A stretch of DNA of 64,000 nucleotides from Streptomyces chrestomyceticus JCM 4735 (lineage in GTDB: Bacteria > Actinomycetota > Actinomycetes > Streptomycetales > Streptomycetaceae), in the NCBI RefSeq assembly GCF_003865135.1, contig NZ_BHZC01000001.1, positions 8,990,001 through 9,054,000 on the forward strand, read 5' to 3'. The translations under genes were made by a program, and so were the position numbers. The notes beneath the pieces are model-generated. The model worked only from the letters and a program-made list of their open reading frames with translations. It did not search any database and had not been told where the DNA came from. This document shows, one piece after another, positions 42,681 through 51,325 of this stretch (within the stretch, counting starts at the first letter, position 1; each line of letters starts with the position of its first letter).

Positions 42681-44171
42681 ATGCCCACGGACCCAGCCGC
42701 ACTGGCCGACCGCCTGGGCCGCTGGTCGGCCGGCCGTGGTCCGCTGTACCTCCTGCTCGCCGCCCGCCTGCGGCACCTCGTGGACGAGGGCGAGCTGCCG
42801 ACCGGTACGGCGCTGCCGCCCGACCGGACGCTGGCGTCCGCGCTCGCCGTAGGGCGCGGCACGGTCGTCGCCGCGTACGAAGAGCTGCGCCGAGAAGGCC
42901 GGATCACCCGGCGCCAGGGGAGCGGCACCCGGGTCGCGGGGCCGGCGCGTACCGCACCGCAGGAGAGCACCAGGGCTCCGGTCTTCCTCCACCTCCTGGA
43001 GCCCCGCGACGACGACACGATCCTGCTGGCGTGCGCCGCCCCCACCGCGCCACCGCCGGTCCTGCTGGCCGCGTACGAACGGGCCCTGTCCCGGCTGGCC
43101 ACGGTCGAGGACGACATCGGGTACCACCCGTCGGGCCACCCGCTGCTGCGCCGCGCCGTCGCCCGGCACTACGGGCGGCGCGGGGTGCCGACCGAGCCCG
43201 AGAACATCCTGATCACCAACGGCGGGCAGCAAGCCCTCTCGCTGCTGGCCCGCGCCTTCCTCCAGCCCGGCGGCACAGCACTGATCGAGGCGCCCACCTA
43301 CCCGGGCGCCTTGGAGGCGTTCCGCGAACACGCCGTGCGCCTGCGGACGCTTCCCGTCGGCCTGGACGGCTTCGAAGCGGTGGTACGCGGCCCGTCGCGC
43401 CGCCCGGACCTCGCCTATCTCGTGTCCACTCACCACAACCCGACCGGAGCGGTGCTGTCACAACTGGCGCGCCGGCGCCTCGCGGTGGCCGCCGCCGACG
43501 CGGATGTCCCGCTCATCGACGACGAAGTCCTGGCCGACCTCGCCTTCCCCGGACACCGGACGCCCTCGCCGCTCGCCGCCTTCGGTACGTCGGTCATCTC
43601 CGTGGGCTCGCTCAGCAAGAGCGTCTGGGGCGGGCTGCGCGTCGGCTGGGTCCGGGCGGCCCGGCCCGTCGTCGACCGCCTCGCCCGGCTGCGCGCGGTG
43701 CACGACCTGGGCGGAAACCTTCCCGCCCAACTGGCCGCCGCCGAGCTGCTCCCGGGGATCGAAGACCACTGCCAGGAAACGGCCGCCGACCGCCGGGCCC
43801 GTCACGACCAGCTACGGGCGCAACTGGCGCGACACCTGCCGGACTGGGATGTCCCGCCCGTGACCGGCGGAACCACCCTGTGGGTGCGTCTGCCGCACGG
43901 CGACGGGGACTCCTTCGTGCAGACGGCCTTCCGCCATGGCGTCGTCGTGCTGCCCGGCCGGGGACTGGACGCCTCGGGAGGCAGCGGGGAATTCCTCCGT
44001 ATCCATTTCCTCGCCGGCGCCGACAGGCTGACCGAGGCGGTACGCCGGCTGGCGGCCGCCTGGCGTGATCACCATGCCGGCCGCGGTGCGGGCGCCCCGG
44101 CGCCCCGGTCACCGGCCGTCCGACGTCAAGCCCGTATGTCTGGTTCCGGTACGCGGGTGAGGTGGAAGTAG
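42681..44171 (+). CDS. MocR-type GntR/aminotransferase fusion regulator
   Basis: 496 residues from ATG 42681. An N-terminal GntR winged HTH (LRHLVDEGELPTGTALPPDRTLASALAVGRGTVVAAYEELR) is fused to a full PLP fold-type I domain with NPTGAVLS and the lysine motif VGSLSKSVWGGLRVGW. MocR proteins sense PLP or an aldimine of it and commonly control PLP, amino-acid or GABA metabolism. It is divergent from the cupin gene, the likely target. Its 3' end overlaps the convergent terpene synthase gene by 46 bases, coding for the non-conserved tail. Confidence 0.93.
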   Translation: MPTDPAALADRLGRWSAGRGPLYLLLAARLRHLVDEGELPTGTALPPDRTLASALAVGRGTVVAAYEELRREGRITRRQGSGTRVAGPARTAPQESTRAPVFLHLLEPRDDDTILLACAAPTAPPPVLLAAYERALSRLATVEDDIGYHPSGHPLLRRAVARHYGRRGVPTEPENILITNGGQQALSLLARAFLQPGGTALIEAPTYPGALEAFREHAVRLRTLPVGLDGFEAVVRGPSRRPDLAYLVSTHHNPTGAVLSQLARRRLAVAAADADVPLIDDEVLADLAFPGHRTPSPLAAFGTSVISVGSLSKSVWGGLRVGWVRAARPVVDRLARLRAVHDLGGNLPAQLAAAELLPGIEDHCQETAADRRARHDQLRAQLARHLPDWDVPPVTGGTTLWVRLPHGDGDSFVQTAFRHGVVVLPGRGLDASGGSGEFLRIHFLAGADRLTEAVRRLAAAWRDHHAGRGAGAPAPRSPAVRRQARMSGSGTRVRWK

Positions 44172-45514
44172 AAGTCCTCCGGGTCGCCCTTCTTGTCCAT
44201 CACGCACAGCAGGACGTCGTCGGTGAGACGGCGGAAGTGGTCGATGACCGGCAGTTGGTCGTAGACCATCGCCGTGGACTGCTTGCCGCGGTGGACGACC
44301 TCGCGCAGCGAGGCCAGGCCCGATTCCGTGTACGAGTAGACCGCCCCGTCCTCGTCGCGGCAGAGCAGCGGCTCCACGTGGTCGGCGTCGACGAACCGTT
44401 TGCCGTACCACCGCATCTTCGTGAGCAGCTCGGCGTTCTCGCCGGTGTGCTCGAAGGCGCCGCCTCGCCACGTCCCGATCAGGAAAGCGGTGTCGACGGG
44501 GGCCAGCCGGTCGAAGAGGGCCGCGAGTTCCGCGGTGTCGTACGTGGCTCCGGACGCGACGGCGTCCAGGACTTCCTGCTCGGTACCCATGGGCGGGGCC
44601 TCCTTCGGCCGGGGCGGGACGGATGGGGCGGGCACGGTACTGCCCGGCAGGGGAGGGGCGGCGGTCCGGCCGGGCCGTACGGGGTCGAAGCGGTGGTACA
44701 TCCGGGCGTGCCAGATCACCACCCGCTGCAGCGCCACCGCGGAACCGTACCCGGCGGCGGTGAGCGGAGCCAGGGTCCGCAGGCAGCTTTCCAGCCCCGC
44801 GTCGGCGCGTTCGTACGCCTCCCGCTCGGTCAGGCCGAGGGTCAGGGCGTCGGGCTTGCCCTCGGCCTGCTCCCGGTGGTGGCCGCGCAGGTCGTTGAGC
44901 AGACGGATCGCGGTCGCGGCGTCGTGCAGCGCGGTGCGCAGTACGGGCAGGCGGTCGGCCAGGCCGGGCTCGTCCAGGAGCGCCCACAGGGCGGTGACCT
45001 GCTGTTCGACGCCGATGCTCCAGGCGCCGTGCCGCAGATAGTCGGCCAGCGGGGGCGCCGTGCCGCCGGTGGCGGCCGTCCGGGAAGTCTCGTGTTCGTA
45101 CCGCATGCCGGTCAGCGTCTGATGCATGCTTTCGCGCCATACGGCGAATAGTTCGGGCCGTCCGTCTCCGTCCACGTCCCGGATGATCTCGGCCAGAGCG
45201 CGCGCCACGGGATCGTCGCTGCCGCCGTCGTGCCCGTCGAGAATCCGGTGCCAGTCCTCGACGCGGGCCGTGGGCCAGTCCGCGCCCGGCGAGCCGGGCG
45301 CTTCGGGCGCGTCCAGGACGTTGTCGATGGCCATCAGCCAGACCGTGAGCCGGGACAGCCGCAGACAGGTGTCCGGCGGGAGCCACGGGGTGAAGAACGC
45401 CGTCTGCAGACACATGAGGGGGACCAGCGCGGTGTCCACGGGTAAACCGAGCTTTTCGAGCCAGTTTTCGAGCCTGGGCATGTTTTGCAGGGCGGCGGAG
45501 CATGTGTCCGCCAT
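44126..45514 (-). CDS. Class I terpene synthase-like domain fused to a GXWXG/DUF4334 domain
   Basis: ATG 45514 (MADTCSAALQNMPRLENWL; GGAG nine bases upstream) gives 462 residues; an upstream GTG at 45562 is possible. Residues 1-280 form an all-helical class I terpene-synthase-like domain with a metal motif Asp64-Asn-Val-Leu-Asp68 and a second motif Asn207-Asp-Leu-Arg-Gly211-xxx-Glu215 (NSE type). After a Pro-rich linker, residues 309-462 form a GXWXG (FLIGTWRGGAFEH) plus DUF4334 domain. An internal ATG at 44590 has GAAGGAGG eight bases upstream, so the second domain may also be made alone. Divergent from the class II cyclase gene; the pair suggests a bicyclic terpenoid pathway. Confidence 0.78.
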   Translation of the reverse strand: MADTCSAALQNMPRLENWLEKLGLPVDTALVPLMCLQTAFFTPWLPPDTCLRLSRLTVWLMAIDNVLDAPEAPGSPGADWPTARVEDWHRILDGHDGGSDDPVARALAEIIRDVDGDGRPELFAVWRESMHQTLTGMRYEHETSRTAATGGTAPPLADYLRHGAWSIGVEQQVTALWALLDEPGLADRLPVLRTALHDAATAIRLLNDLRGHHREQAEGKPDALTLGLTEREAYERADAGLESCLRTLAPLTAAGYGSAVALQRVVIWHARMYHRFDPVRPGRTAAPPLPGSTVPAPSVPPRPKEAPPMGTEQEVLDAVASGATYDTAELAALFDRLAPVDTAFLIGTWRGGAFEHTGENAELLTKMRWYGKRFVDADHVEPLLCRDEDGAVYSYTESGLASLREVVHRGKQSTAMVYDQLPVIDHFRRLTDDVLLCVMDKKGDPEDFYFHLTRVPEPDIRA

Positions 45515-45734
45515 GGAGACGATCTCCGAGGGAAGGTGGCCGGCCGGCGGTGAGGTGTGCACGCCGTCAGGCTACGTCCCGGGAATCCGGGCGCGGTCCG
45601 CCGCCCCGTACCCCGGTGTGCCCGGAAGCCGCCGCGCGCGGCCGGGCCGCCCGGTCGTCCCCCGGCCGCCCGGCAGTACGCGGGACGGCGCGTAAGCCCG
45701 AAGTACCGGCGGGACCAGCAGAAATCGAGGCAAG

Positions 45735-47369
45735 ATGTCAGCAGGACGCGCGTTACCGCAGCTCTCGGCCGCCCGCTTGTCACCCACGCTCGCGCCACGG
45801 GTGAATCGTTCCCTCACCCTCGCCACCCGGCACGCCCTCACCACCCAACGGGCAAACGGCTCCTGGCTCGCCGTCCCCGACCCCCGGATCACCGAGACCG
45901 CGCTGTGCACGCTGGCCCTGGCGTGTTCACCGCAACCCGGCGCAGGCCACGCCGCCGCCCGGGGCCGGGCCTGGCTCGCCGCCGGAGCCGCCCCGCAGGA
46001 CCACCACCCGGTGGCCCGGGCTGTGGAAAGCGCGCTGCTGTCCCTGGCCTTGGGCGCCGACGGCTCCATCGACGTGAGCCACCCCGCCTTCGAGGACCCC
46101 GCGCTGTCGGCCCGGGCCCGGCTCCTCCAGGCCCTCGCCCTGCACACGGGCCGGACGGTCCGCGGCGGCGCCGGGCCTGACGTGCTGCGCACGCAACTGG
46201 CCGCCGCGGTGGCCGCCCCGGGACGGCTCAAGCGCTGGTCGCGCGTGGAACTCTGGTCGGCGCACGCCCTCGTGGCGGCCCACTTCGGCGACCGTAAGGC
46301 CGCCCTGCTGGCCGCCCGTACGATCGCCGACCAGCAGTCCCCGGCGGGCGACTTCTTCGCCAACCCGGTCACCACGGCTCTCGCGGCGCTCGCCCTCCAG
46401 GCCGCCGCGCCGGGCACCGCCGCCGCCCGCCGCTGCACGGAATACCTGCTCACCAGCCAGCACGCCGATGGCACCTGGCGCTTCACCACCAGCGACGTCT
46501 GGGACACCGCGCTGGCCGTACGGGCCTTCCGGGGGCAGCCGGACTTCGACCGCCACGCGCTGCCCGCCGCCGTCGCCTACCTGGTCGCGGCGCAGAACCC
46601 GGACGGCGGCTGGCCGTTCCGCCTGGGCGTCGAGTCCGACAACGACACCACCGGGGCCGCCCTGATCGCCCTGGACGGCGGGAGCCACGCTCCTGGCGGG
46701 GTGATCCGGGCCGGGGTGCGGCACCTGGCCCGGCAGCAGCGGGACGACGGGCTCTGGCGCACCTGGCAGTCCGCCGGAGATCCGCCGGTGGACGACGTGA
46801 TCGCCCATGTGGTCACCGCGCTGGCCCGCCACTCCGGCCGCCACCGCGTGGACCTGGCCCCGGCGCGCGCCTGGCTCACCGGACGCCTCGACGGCCAGGG
46901 ACGCTGGTACGCCGGCTGGTACCGGGGCCTGGCGTACGCCGCGGCCGAAGTCCTCCCCGCCCTCGACGCCCCCGCACCGCCGGACGGCCATGCCGCCGCC
47001 CGCGTGCTGGCCGAAACCCGTAACCCGGACGGCGGCTGGCCGGTCGAGGCAGGCGGCCCGAGCACCCCTGCCGCCACCGGCCTGGCGCTGGCAGCTCTGG
47101 AGCGCGGCGGACTCCGCGACGAAGACCTCTGGGCGCCGGGGCTGACGTATCTTGTGGAGACCCAGCGCGATGACGGCACCTGGCCGGGCGTACCGCTCAT
47201 GTACGGCCCGCGGCCGCTCCTCACCCACTTCCCCACGCACACCCACGCGTTCACCGTGGAGGGCCTCTTCGCCGGTCAGCGCAGGCTCCGCGCCGCCGCG
47301 CGAGGCGGCTGCCTCCAGCCGCACGGGGAGGAGCTGTCCTACGGCCGGGCGGAAGGGGGACCGGCGTGA
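45735..47369 (+). CDS. Class II terpene cyclase (squalene-cyclase-like) with variant motif
   Basis: 544 residues from ATG 45735 (GAGG upstream). QW-type repeats (QNPDGGWPFRL, TRNPDGGWPVEA, TQRDDGTWPG) show the beta-gamma double alpha-barrel fold of bacterial class II cyclases. The catalytic Asp-rich motif is Asp302-Asn-Asp304-Thr-Thr rather than DxDD. Such enzymes protonate a prenyl diphosphate to form drimane- or labdane-type bicyclic diphosphates. The stop overlaps the P450 start (GTGA). With P450, SDR and methyltransferase genes downstream it starts a tailoring operon. No prenyl diphosphate synthase is in the cluster. Confidence 0.85.
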   Translation: MSAGRALPQLSAARLSPTLAPRVNRSLTLATRHALTTQRANGSWLAVPDPRITETALCTLALACSPQPGAGHAAARGRAWLAAGAAPQDHHPVARAVESALLSLALGADGSIDVSHPAFEDPALSARARLLQALALHTGRTVRGGAGPDVLRTQLAAAVAAPGRLKRWSRVELWSAHALVAAHFGDRKAALLAARTIADQQSPAGDFFANPVTTALAALALQAAAPGTAAARRCTEYLLTSQHADGTWRFTTSDVWDTALAVRAFRGQPDFDRHALPAAVAYLVAAQNPDGGWPFRLGVESDNDTTGAALIALDGGSHAPGGVIRAGVRHLARQQRDDGLWRTWQSAGDPPVDDVIAHVVTALARHSGRHRVDLAPARAWLTGRLDGQGRWYAGWYRGLAYAAAEVLPALDAPAPPDGHAAARVLAETRNPDGGWPVEAGGPSTPAATGLALAALERGGLRDEDLWAPGLTYLVETQRDDGTWPGVPLMYGPRPLLTHFPTHTHAFTVEGLFAGQRRLRAAARGGCLQPHGEELSYGRAEGGPA

Positions 47370-48757
47370 ACAGCGGTGCACGGTCGGCCGCACGCCCCGG
47401 GCACGCCCCCGCCGATGCTCCCGCCGAGGCGCCCGTCGCCCCCGGCCGCGTACCACTGGCCGGGCACGCCCCGCGCTTCCGGCGGGACGCCCTGCGCTTC
47501 GTCCGCGAGCAGCGGCACCACGGACCGGTGACGAAGGTCTACATCGGCCCGCGGCCGGTCCACGTCGTCAACTCCGGCGAACTGGTACGGGAACTCCTGA
47601 CCGCCCAGGCCCGTTCCTTCGACAAGGGCGCGATGTTCGACGCCCTCCGCGTCCCACTGGGCGACGGGCTGATCACCGCTGCCGGGGACCGCCACCTCCG
47701 CCACCGCCGCACGATGCAGCCCGCCTTCCACCACGACCGGATCGCCGGTTACGCCCGCATCATGTCCGAACGCTCCCTGGCATGCTCCGCCGCCTGGGAA
47801 CCCGGCACCACCCGCGACCTGGTGCCGGACATCCACCGCCTCACCCTCGACATCCTGCTCCGCACCCTCTTCGCGGACCCCCAGGACCCCGAGCTGCGCA
47901 CCGCCGTCAAGGACTGGCTGACCGTCAAGTACCACTCAATGCGCCTCGCCCTGTCGCCCCTGCACGCCTGGGCGGAACGCCTCCCGCTGCTGCCGGGCTG
48001 GCGGCCGCCGGACGACGGCCCGCTGCGCAGGCTGGTGGCCGTTCAGCAGCGGATCGTCGACGGCTACCGCGCCGACGGCCGGGACCGCGGCGACCTGCTC
48101 TCGATGCTCCTGCCGGCGGGCGGCCCGGACGGCGCCCTGACCGACACCGAGGTGACCGACGAGCTGATCACCCTCTTCCTGGCCGGCACCGGCACCGTCA
48201 GCGCGTCGCTGGCCTGGGCGCTGTACGAGATCTCCCGCCGCCCCGACGTCCAACGGCGCCTGCACGACGAGTTCGACACCGTCCTCGAAGCGGGACGCCC
48301 GCCCCGCTTCGAGGACGTACCCGCGCTGGTCTTCACCCGGCAGGTGCTGGCCGAGACCCTGCGGCTGCACCCGCCGTCGTGGCTGCTGATGCGCCGTGCC
48401 GTACGGCCGGTCACGCTCGGCGGCGTACGGCTCGCCCCGGGCGCCGAGGTGTTCTTCAGCCCGTACGCCCTGCACCACGACCCGCACCTGTACGAGGACC
48501 CCGAGCAGTTCCGCCCCGACCGCTGGCCGCCGGACGCCGCCGCGAAGCCGCCTCGGCACACCTACCTGCCGTTCGGCGCGGGCAGCCGGCTGTGCATCGG
48601 CGAGGACTTCGCCTGGACGGAACTGACGCTGGCGGTGGCCGCGTTCACCGCCCACCGCCGCCTGGAGCCGGTCGCCGCCGCGCCCGTACGGCCCCTGGTC
48701 GGCACCGTCCTGCGCCCGGACCGGCTGCCGCTCACGGCGCACCCCCGCACTCCCTGA
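47366..48757 (+). CDS. Cytochrome P450
   Basis: 463 residues from GTG 47366, overlapping the cyclase stop. ExxR is in AETLRLHPPSW, the PERF-like region is FRPDRWPPD, and the haem ligand is in YLPFGAGSRLCIGEDFAW. The I-helix reads LFLAGTGTVSASL: the threonine is kept but the preceding Asp/Glu is Gly, an unusual change at the proton-relay position. The length and style resemble the CYP102/CYP4-like long bacterial P450s often found in terpene clusters. It likely oxidises the cyclised terpene. A ferredoxin gene is not adjacent. Confidence 0.92.
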   Translation: MNSGARSAARPGHAPADAPAEAPVAPGRVPLAGHAPRFRRDALRFVREQRHHGPVTKVYIGPRPVHVVNSGELVRELLTAQARSFDKGAMFDALRVPLGDGLITAAGDRHLRHRRTMQPAFHHDRIAGYARIMSERSLACSAAWEPGTTRDLVPDIHRLTLDILLRTLFADPQDPELRTAVKDWLTVKYHSMRLALSPLHAWAERLPLLPGWRPPDDGPLRRLVAVQQRIVDGYRADGRDRGDLLSMLLPAGGPDGALTDTEVTDELITLFLAGTGTVSASLAWALYEISRRPDVQRRLHDEFDTVLEAGRPPRFEDVPALVFTRQVLAETLRLHPPSWLLMRRAVRPVTLGGVRLAPGAEVFFSPYALHHDPHLYEDPEQFRPDRWPPDAAAKPPRHTYLPFGAGSRLCIGEDFAWTELTLAVAAFTAHRRLEPVAAAPVRPLVGTVLRPDRLPLTAHPRTP

Positions 48758-48786
48758 CCCCTTCCGCCTCTCCCTAGGAGCCGCAC

Positions 48787-49572
48787 ATGTCCACGCACCT
48801 CCCCCCGTCCGGCGACGGAACCCGGCCCGGTCGGCTGCGGGACCGGGTCGCCCTGGTGACCGGTGCCGCCTCCGGAATAGGCGCGGTGTGCGCGGAGCGG
48901 CTGGCGGCGGAGGGCGCCGTGGTGGTGGCCGCCGACCTCGACGAGGACGGTGCCGCCCGGGTGGCCGGGCAGATCACCGAGGCCGGGGGCACCGCCCTGG
49001 CCCGCCGGGTGGACGTCACCGACCTGGACAGCGTCACCAGCGTCGTCAAGGAGGCCGCCACCATGGGCGACGGCCTGCGGATCGCGGTCAACAACGCCGG
49101 GATCAGCGGCCCCCTCACCCCGCTGGCGGAGCTGTCACCCGCCGACTTCGACGCCGTGACGAAGGTGAACCTCTACGGCGTCTACCACGCGATGCGCTGC
49201 CAGCTCCCCGTGATGGCCGCGACGGGCGGCGTCATCGTCAACCTCTCCTCCATAGCCGCCCACTCGGCCTTCCGCGGCCACGCCGCCTACGCGGCGGCCA
49301 AGCAGGGCGTCCTCGCCCTGACCCGGACCGCGGCCCGCGAGTACGCGAGCCACGGCATCCGGGTCCTGTCCGTGTCACCGGGCGTCGTCGGCACCCCGAT
49401 GGTCACCTCGCTGCCGCCCGGCAGCACCGACAACCTCATCGCCTCCGTCCCGTTGCAGCGCACCGCGCAACCGGCCGAAGTCGCCGCCCTCATCGCGTTC
49501 CTGGTGTCCGACGACGCCTCGTACATGACCGGCAGCGACCATGTGGTGGACGGCGGGTACCTGGCCAAGTAG
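48787..49572 (+). CDS. SDR oxidoreductase in the terpenoid cluster
   Basis: 261 residues from ATG 48787 (AGGAG upstream), 29 bases after the P450. Classical SDR: RVALVTGAASGIGAVCA, VNNAGISGPLTPL, VNLSSIAAHSAF, AYAAAKQGVLALTR (Tyr-xxx-Lys), VSPGVVGTPM, and C-terminal YMTGSDHVVDGGYLAK. ADLDEDG after beta-2 suggests NAD over NADP. It probably oxidises an alcohol made by the P450 or from the terpenyl diphosphate. Confidence 0.9.
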   Translation: MSTHLPPSGDGTRPGRLRDRVALVTGAASGIGAVCAERLAAEGAVVVAADLDEDGAARVAGQITEAGGTALARRVDVTDLDSVTSVVKEAATMGDGLRIAVNNAGISGPLTPLAELSPADFDAVTKVNLYGVYHAMRCQLPVMAATGGVIVNLSSIAAHSAFRGHAAYAAAKQGVLALTRTAAREYASHGIRVLSVSPGVVGTPMVTSLPPGSTDNLIASVPLQRTAQPAEVAALIAFLVSDDASYMTGSDHVVDGGYLAK

Positions 49573-49705
49573 CGCGAAAACCGCTGGCGGTGCCGATCTC
49601 GTGGAACTTACCCTGCGTCGGCGGTCGCTGCTCTCAACTCAGGTCGGCGGCCCCCGGCTTCGGCCCGCGAAGCCGGCCTCCCACAGAAAGGCCCGGCAAA
49701 CGTCC

Positions 49706-50452
49706 GTGGACCCAGCCGACTTCTACACCGGCCTCGTCGCCGAGTCCTTCGCCCCGTTGCGGTCCTTCTCCCCGGACCCCGAGGTCTATGCGGCCTTCCT
49801 CCGCGAAGTGGGCGGCCCGGCCCTGGAACTGGGCTGCGGGGACGGTGACCCGCTGCTCGCCCTGCGTCGCAGCGGCCTGGATGTCGAGGGCGTCGACTCC
49901 TCCGCCGACATGCTGGAACGCTGCCGCCGCCGGGCCGACGAGGCGGGCGTCACCGTCACCGTCCACCACCAGCGGATGGAAGCGCTCAGCCTGTCACGCC
50001 GGTTCCAGGCGGTCTTCCTGGCCGGGCCCACCTTCAACCTGCTGCCGGACGACAGCGTCGCCGCGGCCGCTCTCCACCGCGTCCGCCGCCACCTGGCCGA
50101 CGGCGGCACCGCGCTGATCCCGCTGCACGTCCCGGGCCCGACCCCCGCCGACCGGATCGGGCAGGTCCGCACCGCTCCCGCCGACGACGGCGCCGAGCTG
50201 CGGTTCTCCGTGGTGTCGGAACAGCGCGACGAGGCCGCGCGCACCAGGACCACCGTGCTGCGCTACGAACGCCACGGACCCGGCGGGCCCACCGTGGTCG
50301 AGCGTCCGTGGCTGCTGCACTGGTACACCCGCTCCGGCTTCGAGAAGCTCGCCGCCGAGGCCGGGCTGCGTACGGTGTCGGTGACGGACGGGGACGGCAG
50401 CGCCGTGGAGGGGGACGCCCCGGACATGGTCTTCCGCCTGCGGGCCGACTGA
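49706..50452 (+). CDS. Class I SAM-dependent methyltransferase
   Basis: 248 residues from GTG 49706 (VDPADFYTGLVAESFAPLR); no strong ribosome site is seen, so the start is the least certain in this operon. SAM motif I is ALELGCGDGDPLLALRRSGLDVEGVDSS, with SADMLERCRRRADE and a motif IV-like FLAGPTFNLLPDD. It probably methylates oxygen on the terpenoid (hydroxyl or carboxyl), or another small molecule. It lies 133 bases after the SDR gene on the same strand. Confidence 0.85.
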   Translation: MDPADFYTGLVAESFAPLRSFSPDPEVYAAFLREVGGPALELGCGDGDPLLALRRSGLDVEGVDSSADMLERCRRRADEAGVTVTVHHQRMEALSLSRRFQAVFLAGPTFNLLPDDSVAAAALHRVRRHLADGGTALIPLHVPGPTPADRIGQVRTAPADDGAELRFSVVSEQRDEAARTRTTVLRYERHGPGGPTVVERPWLLHWYTRSGFEKLAAEAGLRTVSVTDGDGSAVEGDAPDMVFRLRAD

Positions 50453-50540
50453 GCTCCGCGGACCGACTGACCTCTGCGGACCGGCCGTTACCTCCGAGGC
50501 GGCCGGCACCTCCGCCCGGAGGCGGTCCGCGCCGGAACCG

Positions 50541-51254
50541 TCACGACGAGCCGTTGTCGAGGCGGAGGCGGTGCGCGATGACGTCGCGGGCCACGTCGAG
50601 GAGAGCGCGGTCCTGGGAGTACGCGTGGGCCCGCAGCCGCAGGAGGGCCTGGTCGAGGGCGACCCGGAGCTGGACGGCGAGGACGCCGGTGGCCTGGTGG
50701 ACCTCGGCACGGTGCAGGGCCAGCCCGGCGCCGTGCTCACCGGTGAGCAGCCGCGCGGGGGAGGTGTACAGCAGCAGGTTCAGCGCGGCCCGCGCGAACC
50801 GGTCGGTCGCCGCTATCTGCTGGGCGCTCGGGGCACCGGGCCGGACGCGGTAGGCGGTCAGGACACCGACGGACACGACACCCAGGAGCAGCGGGACGGC
50901 CACCACCGTACGGACGTCGGTACGGGCGGCGGCGGGCAGGAACTGGGGCCAGCGGTCGACGGGCGTGTTCCGCAGGTCGGGTTCGACGACGGTACGGCCG
51001 GTGTGGAGCGCCTCCAGGGTGGGCCCTTCACCGAGGACGTACTGCAGGTCGTCCATGGCCGGGCCGAGCCGGTCGGCGGCATCGTCGGCCCACAGGAGTT
51101 CCAGGTGGCCACGGGGAGTGGCGAGGCACAGGGTCAGGGCGTCGTGGCCGAGCAGTCGCGCGGCGGTTCCCGGGCTCACGCCGTTAAGGCCCTGGCCGGT
51201 GCGCGCGGCATGGCGCAGCCGGTCGAGGAGCATCTCCCACTCGGCGTGTGGCAT
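50541..51254 (-). CDS. GAF-ANTAR regulator
   Basis: 237 residues from ATG 51254 (AAAGG upstream). An N-terminal GAF sensor domain (about 20-165: GHLELLWADDAADRLGPAMDDLQYVLGEGP) is followed by an ANTAR domain (HRAEVHQATGVLAVQLRVALDQALLRLRAHAY...LDVARDVIAHRL). ANTAR domains bind paired RNA hairpins and prevent termination. It is 71 bases downstream of a second GAF-ANTAR gene on the same strand. Confidence 0.9.
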   Translation of the reverse strand: MPHAEWEMLLDRLRHAARTGQGLNGVSPGTAARLLGHDALTLCLATPRGHLELLWADDAADRLGPAMDDLQYVLGEGPTLEALHTGRTVVEPDLRNTPVDRWPQFLPAAARTDVRTVVAVPLLLGVVSVGVLTAYRVRPGAPSAQQIAATDRFARAALNLLLYTSPARLLTGEHGAGLALHRAEVHQATGVLAVQLRVALDQALLRLRAHAYSQDRALLDVARDVIAHRLRLDNGSS

Positions 51255-51325
51255 GGTCTACCTTTCGTGGCGGGCGCGGCCGACGCGGTCGGTGCCGGCG
51301 GCGCGCGGTCCGTCCGGCCGGGACG

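Noticed and set aside
15997-44171. Two convergent gene overlaps of exactly 46 bases (15997-16042 and 44126-44171)
   Set aside because: The equal length looks accidental; the overlapping ends are non-conserved tails with unrelated sequences.
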